From Halolamina sediminis (GTDB taxonomy: Archaea; Halobacteriota; Halobacteria; Halobacteriales; Haloferacaceae), in NCBI RefSeq assembly GCF_001282785.1, contig NZ_CVUA01000001.1:434001-498000 (forward strand): DNA of 64,000 nucleotides, in the 5' to 3' direction. A model generated the notes under the pieces. It saw only the letters and a program-made list of their open reading frames with translations. It ran no database searches and was not told the DNA's origin. A program made the translations under genes and the position numbers. The first letter of the stretch is position 1. Every line of letters begins with the position of its first letter. Shown here piece after piece: positions 26,140 through 34,279 of this stretch.

Positions 26140-26997
26140 CTACGCCTCCTCCGCGTGAACGGTCAGGGCGTCCGGCGTCGCTCCCAACAGCGTTCCGAGG
26201 TGGTCGGCCCCGTCGAGAACGTGGAGTTCAGCTGAGGGGAGCCGATCGTGGAGCCCCCGGGCGTTCACGAGCGGGACGTTGGCGTCCTCGTCGCCGTGTC
26301 GGACACGAACGTCCGCGCGAACGTCGTCGAGGGCGATTCCCCACGCCGCCGCAGTGTTCTCGAACTCGGTGACGGCGCCCGATCGTGAGTCGGCGAGCGC
26401 GTCGAGGAAGTCCTCTTTCACTACCTCCCCGACACGCTCCGGAACCGATTCGGGGTCGTCGGTGTACTGTGCGAGCACGAACGACGGGTCACGCCGCGCG
26501 GCGAGCCACGCCTGCGCGCGGAACAGGCCGCCGAGCAGCCGCGGCGTCGCCCCCGCCAGCCCGGAGAGTACGCGCTGTGGGGTCGGCGTCTCCGCGGCCA
26601 CGCTCGGCGGGGTGGTTCCGGCGACGAGGTCGACGCTCTCGACGCGGTCGGACCGGGTCGCTGCGAGTGCCAGCGCGTGTGCGCCGCCGCCCGAGAACCC
26701 GATCACGCCCGCCGACTCGACGCCGGCGTCGTCGAGGACGTCGGCGAGATACGTTCCGGCGTCCGCGACGGAGCGATCGGGCCACGGCTCGGAGCGCCCG
26801 TACCCCGGGCGGTCAGGAGCGACGAGGTGGATACCCCGTTTCCGGGCGTCGCCGTCGAACAGTTCGCCGAGCCGGCCCGAGCCGGGCGTTCCGTGGAGGA
26901 AGAGCACCGGGATGCCGTCGGGGTCGCCGTACTCCGAGTACGCGAGCTGTCGATTCTCGGCTGTGCTACACGTCGTGGTGTGGTCGTGGGATATCAC
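26140..26997 (-). CDS. alpha/beta-fold hydrolase
   Basis: This 285-residue protein has the classical hydrolase layout: VLFLHGTPGSGRL (oxyanion region), DRPGYGRSEPWPD, the nucleophile elbow GFSGGGAHAL with Ser near residue 145, a late Asp in HGDEDANVP and the catalytic His in LDGADHLGTL. The full triad suggests an active esterase or related hydrolase. Substrate is not predictable. It begins with a histidine/threonine-rich short leader (MISHDHTTTC). Confidence 0.9.
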   Translation of the reverse strand: MISHDHTTTCSTAENRQLAYSEYGDPDGIPVLFLHGTPGSGRLGELFDGDARKRGIHLVAPDRPGYGRSEPWPDRSVADAGTYLADVLDDAGVESAGVIGFSGGGAHALALAATRSDRVESVDLVAGTTPPSVAAETPTPQRVLSGLAGATPRLLGGLFRAQAWLAARRDPSFVLAQYTDDPESVPERVGEVVKEDFLDALADSRSGAVTEFENTAAAWGIALDDVRADVRVRHGDEDANVPLVNARGLHDRLPSAELHVLDGADHLGTLLGATPDALTVHAEEA

Positions 26998-27058
26998 TGT
27001 TCGGTAGGGGGAGAGTCAGTCGGCGAGCAGTCCGCTGCCGGCGCCGCGTCGGTGGGGA

Positions 27059-27694
27059 TCACGACGCCCGTGCCCCCGCAACGTCGATCGTTCCGCGGCC
27101 GCTGGTGCGGACGGTCTCGCCAAACGGGCCGGGCTCGGACGCTTCGACCGTGAACGAGCAGTGGAACAGGTCCGGAACCGCGTCGACCGGATCGAACACG
27201 ACCGGAAGCGTGATCGTGCCGCCGGAGTCGATCTCGGGCAGTTCGACGACGAGTTCGCGCCGGCCGGCGCGGCTCTCGTAGCGTACCCGGAGCTCGGGCC
27301 AGGGCGGCGGTTGGACCCACATCCGGTACTGGTGGCTGGCCTCGTACTCGCTCGGCGGGCCAACCCGGAACAGCGCCTGATCGGCCTCGTAATCGGTGTA
27401 CGTCTCGGTCGCGGCGATGCCGCCGACGGTCGTGTTCACCTCGAACGCGAGCGGCGGGGGACTCTGCTCGGACGACCGCTCGCCGTCGAACGTCACCGAC
27501 GTGTAGCCGATCCCGTCGTCGTGATCCTCGACGTCGGCGGCGGGGTACTGCCAGACGAGTTCGCGCTCGTCGCCGGTCTCGACGGCGTCGACGCGCCGCG
27601 GCCCGGTTCCGGGGAGTTGGCCGGCACAGCCGGCGAGAACCGTCGCGCTGCCCGTGCCGACAGCAGCGAGCAGGCGTCTGCGTGTGGAGGGCAT
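27059..27694 (-). CDS. Tat-exported lipoprotein, function unknown
   Basis: This 211-residue protein has a twin-arginine signal and lipobox at the N terminus (STRRRLLAAVGTGS...LAGC), so it is probably exported folded and anchored by lipid at the cysteine. The mature part is acidic and beta-rich (FDGERSSEQ..., VRYESRAGRRELVVELPE), with no family I recognise. The start ATG is at 27694. It is divergent from a second Tat lipoprotein gene at 27839. Confidence 0.8.
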   Translation of the reverse strand: MPSTRRRLLAAVGTGSATVLAGCAGQLPGTGPRRVDAVETGDERELVWQYPAADVEDHDDGIGYTSVTFDGERSSEQSPPPLAFEVNTTVGGIAATETYTDYEADQALFRVGPPSEYEASHQYRMWVQPPPWPELRVRYESRAGRRELVVELPEIDSGGTITLPVVFDPVDAVPDLFHCSFTVEASEPGPFGETVRTSGRGTIDVAGARAS

Positions 27695-27838
27695 CGTCGT
27701 TATCGGTTCGGCGCTCGACAAAAAGTTCTCCCGGTATTCGGACCGGCGGGCGTCGACGGCGGCTCTCCCTGTTTCTCTCCGAGAAACACTGGACCCCCGT
27801 TTATTCCTCCCCCCGGCGATGGTTCGATCACCTCGACA

Positions 27839-28330
27839 ATGACGTTCCAGAGCTCTCACGACGGCGGGTCGCCCTCCAGACGAGCGTTTCTCGCGGCGAC
27901 CGGAACGGCGGTCCTGACGGCGACGGCCGGCTGTTCGGCGATGGCGGAGTTCGTCGGGAACCAACTACTCGAACAGGTCAACGTGTTCAACGAGACCGAC
28001 CGGCGCGTCGAAGGCTCGATCGTCGTCACCGATCCCGCCGGCGAGACGGCGCTCGATACAACTTTCGACCTCGCTTCCTCGGAGTCGGAGGACGGCAACT
28101 CGACCGCGACGTACGACGACGTGTGGGGGGAGGCAGGAGCGTACGAGGTAACTCTCGAACTGACAGATACCGAGATAGCGGGGACGTCCAGCGCGAGCCA
28201 GACGGTGGCCATCGACGATCCCGAGGAGCAGATGCTCGCCGCCGCGCTCGGCTCATCGGAGACCGACGAACCGATCGCGTTCCGCGTCGGTACGAGCCTC
28301 TCCGAGTTCGCAGGTGGGAACTCCAGTTAG
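27839..28330 (+). CDS. Tat-exported lipoprotein, function unknown
   Basis: This 163-residue protein carries SRRAFLAATGTAVLTATAGC: a twin-arginine motif and a lipobox cysteine near residue 32. The mature part contains a small beta-domain with the pattern NVFNETDRRVEGSIVV...LDTTFDL, resembling conserved haloarchaeal lipoproteins of unknown role. The ATG at 27839 follows a TTTATTCC AT-rich box 33-40 bases upstream. The longer in-frame upstream extension is antisense to the neighbouring lipoprotein gene and was not used. Confidence 0.82.
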   Translation: MTFQSSHDGGSPSRRAFLAATGTAVLTATAGCSAMAEFVGNQLLEQVNVFNETDRRVEGSIVVTDPAGETALDTTFDLASSESEDGNSTATYDDVWGEAGAYEVTLELTDTEIAGTSSASQTVAIDDPEEQMLAAALGSSETDEPIAFRVGTSLSEFAGGNSS

Positions 28331-28399
28331 TCGGAAAACGTCGGCTTCCGGATCTGAACTCCGTGAGACGTGCTCGCTTCGCTGTGCGGACTCAGAATA

Positions 28400-28473
28400 T
28401 GCCGCCTCCCCGATTTGAACGGGGGACAGCTCGATCTTCAGTCGAGTGCTCTCCCAATCTGAGCTAAGGCGGC
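28400..28473 (-). tRNA. tRNA-Phe (GAA)
   Basis: The minus strand folds as a standard 74-nt tRNA: acceptor GCCGCCT/AGGCGGC with discriminator A, D-arm GCTCAG...GAGC, anticodon stem CTCGA/TCGAG with loop CTGAAGA (anticodon GAA), five-base variable loop and T-arm CCCCG-TTCAAAT-CGGGG. No intron is seen and CCA is not encoded. Confidence 0.97.
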
Positions 28474-28534
28474 GCAGTCTGACGAACGCCCGATCCGGCA
28501 TTAAGGATTTCGAAAAACCGCGAGCCGGCGACGA

Positions 28535-29095
28535 TCAGGCGACGGTGCGCGTCTGCTTGAACACGTACGTCCCGTCGGCGGTCTCGACGTACGTTCTGAT
28601 CACGATCTTCCCGTCGTTCTGCTGGACTTTGTACGCCTCGGAGTAGCTGAGACCGACGCGTTTCTGGTCGCTGTACGACTCGCCCGACGCGAGGTCGCCG
28701 GCGTCTGAGCTCCCGCTCCAGATCATGTCGCCGCCGGTGTAGATCTCCGACCGGATCGTCACGTCTTCGGCGGTGTGGTCCTGCTGATTGGTGATCGTGC
28801 CGTTGACGTCCCGGCACGTCCGGCCGCACTCGGTGATCTCTTCGATCACGAAGGTGAACGGATCCGGCGCCTCCGTGGCGGCTGCGCCGCCGTCACCGCC
28901 GTCGTCGCCGCTGCCGTCGCTGCCGCTCGCTTCGGTGTCCTCGACGACGACCGTGTTCTCGTACGGCGTCGACGGTCCTGCGCTCCCCTCGTCGCCGCCG
29001 GGCGCCGGGCCGAACCCGGTCACCAGCGCGGCGGCGACCCCTCCCAGCGCGATCACGACGACCAGCGCCGCGATCGCGACGTGTTTCCCGTTCAT
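28535..29095 (-). CDS. membrane-anchored secreted protein, function unknown
   Basis: This 186-residue protein has an N-terminal hydrophobic segment (AIAALVVVIALGGVAAALV) followed by a glycine/serine/aspartate-rich linker and a C-terminal domain of about 100 residues with two nearby cysteines (ECGRTCRD) and an NGT sequon. The C-terminal domain pattern (ADGTYVFKQTRTV) looks like a small beta-sandwich. I do not recognise a specific family. It may be a surface or secreted protein; the gene stands alone between tRNA-Phe and the tRNA-Val region. Confidence 0.75.
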   Translation of the reverse strand: MNGKHVAIAALVVVIALGGVAAALVTGFGPAPGGDEGSAGPSTPYENTVVVEDTEASGSDGSGDDGGDGGAAATEAPDPFTFVIEEITECGRTCRDVNGTITNQQDHTAEDVTIRSEIYTGGDMIWSGSSDAGDLASGESYSDQKRVGLSYSEAYKVQQNDGKIVIRTYVETADGTYVFKQTRTVA

Positions 29096-29270
29096 TGGTG
29101 GTTCCTACTCGGCCGAGTTGCCTCACTCGGGGGAGATTCCCCCTACCAATAGGTCTGTTGGGCGGTGACGTTGGCGGATCGAGGGCTGGGCGCCGCCCGA
29201 ACGAGTCGGGGACCGCTTCGCGCACCGAAACGCGTTCACAGACACAAGCCGCTCTTTGACCTTAGATAGC

Positions 29271-29278
29271 TTATAATA
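29271..29278 (+). promoter_or_regulatory. TATA box before the 66-residue membrane protein gene
   Basis: TTATAATA is an unusually strong TATA match in this GC-rich DNA and lies 31-38 bases before ATG 29309, giving a predicted transcription start just before the gene. Confidence 0.55.
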
Positions 29279-29308
29279 CGTACTCGCGCAACTGTGAACG
29301 TACACCGG

Positions 29309-29509
29309 ATGAACCATCTGCGAGTCGTCTACCCCTGTCTCTTGGCCGCCACCAACGCGGGGACCGGCTGGGTTCTCTACCGATCGCTCGCCCCGGCTCT
29401 CGGGATCGCGCTGCTGGTCACGGGTCTCCTCGTGTTTCTCACTGTAGCAGTACGGGTAGCGCAGGTGATCCGACACTCCTGCTCGTCGCTGCAGCTGAAG
29501 CCGTCGTGA
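29309..29509 (+). CDS. small two-span membrane protein candidate
   Basis: The frame from ATG 29309 encodes 66 residues, MNHLRVVYPCLLAATNAGTG followed by two hydrophobic stretches (WVLYRSLAPALGIALLVTGL and LVFLTVAVRVAQVI) and a short polar end. The strong TATA box upstream supports expression. A GTG at 29294 would add five residues but lies closer to the TATA box than expected. It has no family I recognise. Confidence 0.55.
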   Translation: MNHLRVVYPCLLAATNAGTGWVLYRSLAPALGIALLVTGLLVFLTVAVRVAQVIRHSCSSLQLKPS

Positions 29510-29520
29510 GCGATCGGGAC

Positions 29521-29745
29521 GGGCGCGGGCGGGTTTGGAACCACGGCCGCTCCCGTTCGCTCGCTGGTTTAAACCCCCTCGCTGTCACTACTTCGTGCTC
29601 ACTTCGTTCGCACAGAAGGAGTGGGCTCGGGCGGATTTGGAACCACGAGGACTTCGCTCCGCTCGTCCTCTGGGTTCAAATCCTTCGACGCCATTCAGAC
29701 GCCGCAGGCTCGTCGCTTCGCTCCTCGCAGTTGCGGCGTCGGAAG
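29521..29745. repeat. two extra copies of the tRNA-Val 3' end folded in hairpins
   Basis: The 3' part of tRNA-Val (29745-29769 on the plus strand) recurs at 29621-29646, with one inserted base in the T loop, and at 29521-29544, more diverged. Each extra copy is followed by an inverted partner: GGATTTGGAACC pairs with GGGTTCAAATCC (to about 29692), enclosing GAGGAC/GTCCTC, and GGGTTTGGAACC pairs with GGTTTAAACCC (about 29566-29576). The result is two imperfect long hairpins downstream of the tRNA. They may be remnants of repeated integration at the tRNA. Confidence 0.75.
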
Positions 29746-29818
29746 TGGGCTCGGGCGGATTTGAACCACCGGCCTCTTCCTTGTAAGGGAAGCGTCATAA
29801 CCACTAGACCACGAGCCC
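29746..29818 (-). tRNA. tRNA-Val (TAC)
   Basis: The minus strand gives a 73-nt tRNA: acceptor GGGCTCG/CGAGCCC with discriminator A, D-arm GTCT...TGAC, anticodon stem CTTCC/GGAAG with loop CTTACAA (anticodon TAC, valine), and T-arm GGTGG-TTCAAAT-CCGCC. No intron; CCA not encoded. Two partial copies of its 3' end lie downstream. Confidence 0.97.
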
Positions 29819-29902
29819 GCACGCGAACACACCGGAGCCGCGCGAATAACCATTTCGCTCTTCGGCGCAACGCTTAGCACCCCGTAACCCCACGTCGTAC
29901 CC

Positions 29903-30406
29903 GTGCGGAACCGCTCCCTGCTCGCAGTTCTCCTCGTGCTCGCCGCCGTCGTCGGCGTCGGTGCGTACGTCGTCCTCGACGACACCGAGCGAACCACCGT
30001 CACGTTCGTCGACGCCGAGAACGACACCACGCTCGCGACCGTCTCGGTGAACGTCTCGGACACGTGGGACGAGCGCTACACCGGCCTGAGCGACCACGAG
30101 TCCCTCGGCCCCGACGAGGGGATGCTGTTCGTCCATCCCCGTGAAGCGACTCACGGCTACGTGATGCGGGACATGGCGTTCCCCATCGACATGGTGTTCG
30201 TCGCCGAGAACGGGACGATCACGACGATCCACCACGCCGAGCTCCCCCCGGCGGGCGAGGACAGCCCCACCTACGAGGGGTACGGGAAGTACGTCGTCGA
30301 GATTCCCTACGAGTACACCACCGAGCACGGGATCGATGTCGGCGACCGCGTCGTGATCCCCGAGGAGAACCGAACCGCCGTCCCGACCACGGAGGCCGAC
30401 GCGTGA
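29903..30406 (+). CDS. DUF192-family secreted protein
   Basis: This 167-residue protein starts at a GTG and has an N-terminal membrane/signal segment (LLAVLLVLAAVVGVGAYVVL). The mature part matches the DUF192 fold: ERYTGLSDHESLGPDEGMLF, the conserved HGYVMRDMAFPIDMVFV and a C-terminal GIDVGDRVVI. The family is widespread and its function is unproven. Its stop overlaps the start of the next gene (GTGA), so the two are translationally coupled. Confidence 0.92.
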   Translation: MRNRSLLAVLLVLAAVVGVGAYVVLDDTERTTVTFVDAENDTTLATVSVNVSDTWDERYTGLSDHESLGPDEGMLFVHPREATHGYVMRDMAFPIDMVFVAENGTITTIHHAELPPAGEDSPTYEGYGKYVVEIPYEYTTEHGIDVGDRVVIPEENRTAVPTTEADA

Positions 30407-30672
30407 GCGACGCCGTCGACGCGCTGGCCGACCGCGAGGGGTGGACCGCCGAGGAGTTCGCCGCCCGCGTCCACTACCGCGGCGACGGCGACCGCTACAG
30501 CGTCGAGTACTACGCCCCCAGCGACTGCGTACTCTACTGGCGAGTCAAAGGCGACGGCGAGACCGCGGTCCCCGTCGGCCGCGACACGGTTCCCGATCCC
30601 CTTCGCGCGCGGATCCGCGAGGACCTCGACGCCGCCGGCGTCGACCCGAGCGTCGAGAGCCGTTCCCTTTGA
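30403..30672 (+). CDS. conserved small acidic protein
   Basis: This 89-residue protein starts at a GTG overlapping the stop of the DUF192 gene by four bases. It contains AREDLDAAGVDP-like helices and a central beta segment RYSVEYYAPSDCVLYWRVKG. There are no membrane spans and one cysteine. I do not recognise a family. The tight coupling suggests a link to the DUF192 protein. Confidence 0.75.
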   Translation: MSDAVDALADREGWTAEEFAARVHYRGDGDRYSVEYYAPSDCVLYWRVKGDGETAVPVGRDTVPDPLRARIREDLDAAGVDPSVESRSL

Positions 30673-30817
30673 GCCACGGTCTCACGGAGCACACCTCCCG
30701 AAGCTACTTTTTGCTTCCTCCCGCTCGATCGATACCGGCGTTTTCGGCCGGTTCGCCCGGCCGTTCGAGTGTTTCGATTCGTAAGACCTTTTGAGGGCCA
30801 TTGCGTCGCGGTGAACA

Positions 30818-32746
30818 ATGTCACATCCCTCCGACGAGGACGATCCCTTCGAGGATATCCGTCAGAAGACGGATAACCCGATGCGGCGGCTGTTCGAGGA
30901 GTACGGGCTCCCCAACGCCCGGTACTTCGGCATCGGCTTCTCCGGGAGCGTCGCCGCCCGGGTGCTCGATCTCCTCCCCCCGCTGCTGCTGGGGATCGCC
31001 ATCGACGCGATCTTCGGCCCCGAACAGTTCTCCCTCCCGCTGGTCCCACAGAGCGTCATCCCCACCGAGACGATGCCGCAGTTCTGGTTCGCCATCACGC
31101 TGCTGGGCGTCTCCTTCTTCGGCGGGTCGGCGTTCCACTGGGTCCGAAACTACGGCTGGAACTCCTTCGCCCAGACGATCCAGCACAGCGTCCGTACCGA
31201 CACGTACGACAAGATGCAGCGGCTGAACATGGATTTCTTCGCCGAGAAGCAGACCGGCGAGATGATGTCCATCCTCTCGAACGACGTGAACCGCCTCGAA
31301 CGGTTCCTCAACGAGGGGATGAACTCGCTGTTCCGGCTCTCGGTGATGGTGCTGGGCATCGCGGGGATCATGGTCTGGCTGAACCCCCGCCTCGCGCTGG
31401 TGGCGCTGCTGCCGGTGCCGATCATCGCCCTCATCACCTGGAAGTTTATCGACATCATCCAGCCCAAGTACGCCACCGTGCGCAAGACGGTCGGCCACCT
31501 CAACAGCCGACTCGAGAACAACCTCGGCGGCATCAAGGTCATCAAGACGTTCAACACCGAGAGCTTCGAGTCCGAGCGCGTCGACGACGTCTCCCAGGAC
31601 TACTACGACGCCAACTGGGACGCCATCGAGACGCGGATCCTCTTCTTCCCCGCGCTGCGGGTCATCGCCGGCATCGGCTTCATCATCACCTTCGCCGTCG
31701 GCGGCCTCTGGGTGCTCGGCGAGGCGCCGCTGTGGATCACCGGCGGGCAGGAGACGCTCAGCCCCGGCGTGTTCACGACCTTTATCCTCTACACGCAGCG
31801 GTTCATCTGGCCGATGGCGCAGTTCGGCTCCATCATCAACATGTACCAGCGGGCCCGGGCCTCCAGCGCCCGCCTGTTCGGGCTGATGGACACGCCCTCC
31901 CGGATCGTCGAGGATCCCGACGCCGAGGCGCTCGAGGTCACGGACGGTCACGTCGAGTACGACGACGTGAGCTTCGGCTACGACGAGGAGACCATCGTCG
32001 AGGACGTCAACTTCGAGGTTGAGGGCGGCGATACCCTCGCGCTGGTCGGTCCCACCGGCGCCGGGAAGTCGACGGTGCTCAAGCTCCTGCTACGGATGTA
32101 CGACGTCGACGAGGGGTCGATCGAGATCGACCATCAGGACATCCGCGACGTGACGATCCCCTCGCTCCGGAAGAAGCTGGGGTACGTCTCGCAGGACACG
32201 TTCATGTTCTACGGGACGGTGTCGGACAACATCGAGTACGGCACGTTCGGCGCCTCCCACGAGGAGGTCGTCGAGGCCGCAAAGGCCGCCGAGGCCCACG
32301 AGTTCATCATGAACCTCCCCGAGGGGTACGAGACGGAGATCGGCGAGCGCGGCGTGAAGCTCTCGGGCGGGCAGCGCCAGCGGCTCTCCATCGCCCGCGC
32401 GATGCTGAAGGATCCCGAGATCCTGATCCTCGACGAGGCGACCTCGGACGTGGACACGGAGACGGAGATGTTGATCCAGCGCTCCATCGACAAGCTGACC
32501 GAGGACCGCACCACGTTCGCGATCGCCCACCGGCTCTCGACGATCAAGGACGCCGACCAGATCCTCGTGCTGGAGGACGGGCAGATCGCCGAGCGCGGCA
32601 CCCACGAGGAGCTCATCTCGGAGGACGGGCTGTACGCCCACCTCTGGGGCGTGCAGGCCGGCGAGATCGACGAGCTCCCCGAGGAGTTCATCGAGCGCGC
32701 ACAGGAGCGCCACGCGAAGGCCGACGTGGACGTCGACGACGATTAG
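30818..32746 (+). CDS. ABC transporter, fused permease and ATPase (MsbA/multidrug type)
   Basis: This 642-residue half-transporter has an N-terminal six-span permease domain (residues about 45-350) and a C-terminal ATPase. The ATPase shows Walker A GPTGAGKST, signature LSGGQRQRLS, Walker B ILILDEATSDVD and the H-loop AIAHRLSTI. Such proteins homodimerise and export lipids, drugs or peptides. The substrate is not evident. A CTTTTGAG box lies about 27 bases before the ATG. The polar tail after the ATPase is short and acidic. Confidence 0.96.
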   Translation: MSHPSDEDDPFEDIRQKTDNPMRRLFEEYGLPNARYFGIGFSGSVAARVLDLLPPLLLGIAIDAIFGPEQFSLPLVPQSVIPTETMPQFWFAITLLGVSFFGGSAFHWVRNYGWNSFAQTIQHSVRTDTYDKMQRLNMDFFAEKQTGEMMSILSNDVNRLERFLNEGMNSLFRLSVMVLGIAGIMVWLNPRLALVALLPVPIIALITWKFIDIIQPKYATVRKTVGHLNSRLENNLGGIKVIKTFNTESFESERVDDVSQDYYDANWDAIETRILFFPALRVIAGIGFIITFAVGGLWVLGEAPLWITGGQETLSPGVFTTFILYTQRFIWPMAQFGSIINMYQRARASSARLFGLMDTPSRIVEDPDAEALEVTDGHVEYDDVSFGYDEETIVEDVNFEVEGGDTLALVGPTGAGKSTVLKLLLRMYDVDEGSIEIDHQDIRDVTIPSLRKKLGYVSQDTFMFYGTVSDNIEYGTFGASHEEVVEAAKAAEAHEFIMNLPEGYETEIGERGVKLSGGQRQRLSIARAMLKDPEILILDEATSDVDTETEMLIQRSIDKLTEDRTTFAIAHRLSTIKDADQILVLEDGQIAERGTHEELISEDGLYAHLWGVQAGEIDELPEEFIERAQERHAKADVDVDDD

Positions 32747-32848
32747 GGAACTTCCTCGGCGGCGGATTTCTTCTTCGTCTTGGTGGGAGTAGACAGCATC
32801 CCGCCGCTCGTCGTTTCGACTGCGACCACGACCGCGGAGTGAGCAGGG
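32747..32848. other. intergenic segment after the ABC transporter
   Basis: About 100 bases before repeat copy B. It contains TTTCTTCTTCGTCTTGG, a pyrimidine-rich stretch just downstream of the ABC gene stop that could aid termination. No gene or RNA recognised. Confidence 0.4.
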
Positions 32849-33200
32849 CCACTTGCGACCGCACCGCCCCGCACAGCCCACGAACCTCCCCAGCCGACTC
32901 CTTCCCTCGTTTCACTCGGTCAGTCGTCCCTCGCGCTCGGCTCGCGGACGGAGCCGCTCGCGCTTCGCGCCGACAGCGACTGCGGTGCGGTAGCGGTGGA
33001 CGCCTCGCGGCCGTTCACGGGAGCGAAGCTCCCGTTAGCCAATCAGAAATCTCCGATTTCTGATGACGGCAACCGTCGCCGGCCGCGGGGGGAGGGGTGG
33101 GGATTCGGTGCTGTGCCGGGCCTTGTGCCCGGCACCCTGCGGTCACAAGTGGTCTACGAACGAGCTGCTGTTGCTGTCGCAGTCACCAACGGTCGAGCCA
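32849..33200 (+). repeat. structured dispersed repeat, copy B
   Basis: The core is bounded by 15-base inverted repeats (32849-32863 and 33138-33152, one mismatch). It shares with copy A the opening box GACCGCACCGCCCCGCACAG, the GCGGTG...GGACGCC box (32982-33004) and the G-rich box ending ATTCGGTG (33088-33110). The final hairpin GTGCCGGGC/GCCCGGCAC (33113-33135) differs from copy A at two pairs, both compensated. The variable slot holds three hairpins inside a 7-bp outer stem (33006-33087). A tail related to that of copy A follows (GAACGAGCTGCTGTTGCTGT). Confidence 0.82.
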
Positions 33201-33250
33201 GTCCCCTCACCGGTGAAACATACTGCCGTCACCGTCGAACCAATCTCCCC

Positions 33251-33282
33251 GAGAAAAAACGAGCCAAAACCGAAAAACCGGC
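33251..33282 (-). terminator. T-rich terminator of the MTA phosphorylase gene
   Basis: On the minus strand, just after the stop, runs of five, four and six T residues occur, and GAGCC/GGCTC arms (33261-33265, 33280-33284) could form a stem. Poly-T stretches are the usual archaeal termination signal. Confidence 0.65.
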
Positions 33283-34149
33283 TCAGTCGTCCAGATACTC
33301 CCCGACGAACAGGTCCACGCGCTCGCGGGTCTCCTCCGGGATCGCCTCCGTCGGCGTGTTGATCGTCCCTTCGAGCGAACTGTGGCAGTCGCACTCGTGG
33401 CCCTCCGGGAACGTCCGGATCGCCTCCTCGATCGCGGCCTTGATCGCTTCCTCGTTGGCCTCAGCGTTCTCCAGCACCTCCTGCAGCGTGACTTCGTGGT
33501 CCTCCTTCCAGACGTCGTAGTCCGTCACGCCGGCGAGCGTCGCGTAGCACATCTCGGCCTCGCGGGCCAGTTTGGCCTCCGGGATCGCGGTCATCCCGAC
33601 GACGTCCCACCCCTGATCGCGGTAGAACTCCGACTCGGCCTTGGTGGAGTACTGCGGCCCCTCAATGCAGACGTACGTGCCGCCTTCCTCGACGCTGGCG
33701 TCGGTGTCGACGGCCTCGGCCGCGTTCGAGAGATGGTCGACCATCTCGGGGCAGTACGGCTGCGCGAACGGCTGGTGGACCACGATCCCGTCGCCGAAGA
33801 AGGAGAGATCGCGGTGTTTGGTGCGGTCGTAGATCTGGTCCGGGACGACGAGCGTCCGCGGCGGGAGATCCTCGCGCAGGCTGCCGACCGCGTTGGTCGC
33901 GAGCACGTGGGTCACGCCGACCTGCTTCAGCGCGTAGATGTTCGCGCGGTAGGGGAGGTTCGTCGGCGAGTGCTGGTGGTCCGGGCCGTGCCGCGGGAGG
34001 AACGCGACCTCCCGACCAGTCTCCCCGAACTCGCCGATGGTGACCGCCGACGACGGCGAGCCGTACGGCGTCTGGACCGTCACTTCGCGGGTGTTGTGCA
34101 GCGGGAGCGCCTCGTAGATGCCCGATCCGCCGATGAAGCCGATGGTCAT
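33283..34149 (-). CDS. mtnP: S-methyl-5'-thioadenosine phosphorylase
   Basis: This 288-residue PNP/MTAP family II enzyme shows IGFIGGSGIYEA at the N terminus, the phosphate-binding FLPRHGPDHQHSPTNLPYRAN and the substrate region YVCIEGPQYSTKAES...GWDVVGMT. The pattern fits MTA phosphorylase, which cleaves methylthioadenosine in methionine/polyamine salvage; some archaeal members also accept adenosine or hypoxanthine nucleosides. Start ATG is at 34149. Cysteines near the C terminus (CDCHS) could form a stabilising disulfide. Confidence 0.93.
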   Translation of the reverse strand: MTIGFIGGSGIYEALPLHNTREVTVQTPYGSPSSAVTIGEFGETGREVAFLPRHGPDHQHSPTNLPYRANIYALKQVGVTHVLATNAVGSLREDLPPRTLVVPDQIYDRTKHRDLSFFGDGIVVHQPFAQPYCPEMVDHLSNAAEAVDTDASVEEGGTYVCIEGPQYSTKAESEFYRDQGWDVVGMTAIPEAKLAREAEMCYATLAGVTDYDVWKEDHEVTLQEVLENAEANEEAIKAAIEEAIRTFPEGHECDCHSSLEGTINTPTEAIPEETRERVDLFVGEYLDD

Positions 34150-34279
34150 GGTCGCCCGTTCGCCATCCAACGGAATAAACGGGGGCGGTTCGACGCCGAC
34201 CCCCGAAACCGACACCGGCGGATGTACCGTGCTACCCACTGTTGCGCGTCTTCAAGAGCCCCGGCGACCTTCGATACGT

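Noticed and set aside
29521-29745. Additional intact tRNA genes
   Set aside because: Only the 3' part of tRNA-Val is repeated; no anticodon arm or D arm precedes the copies.
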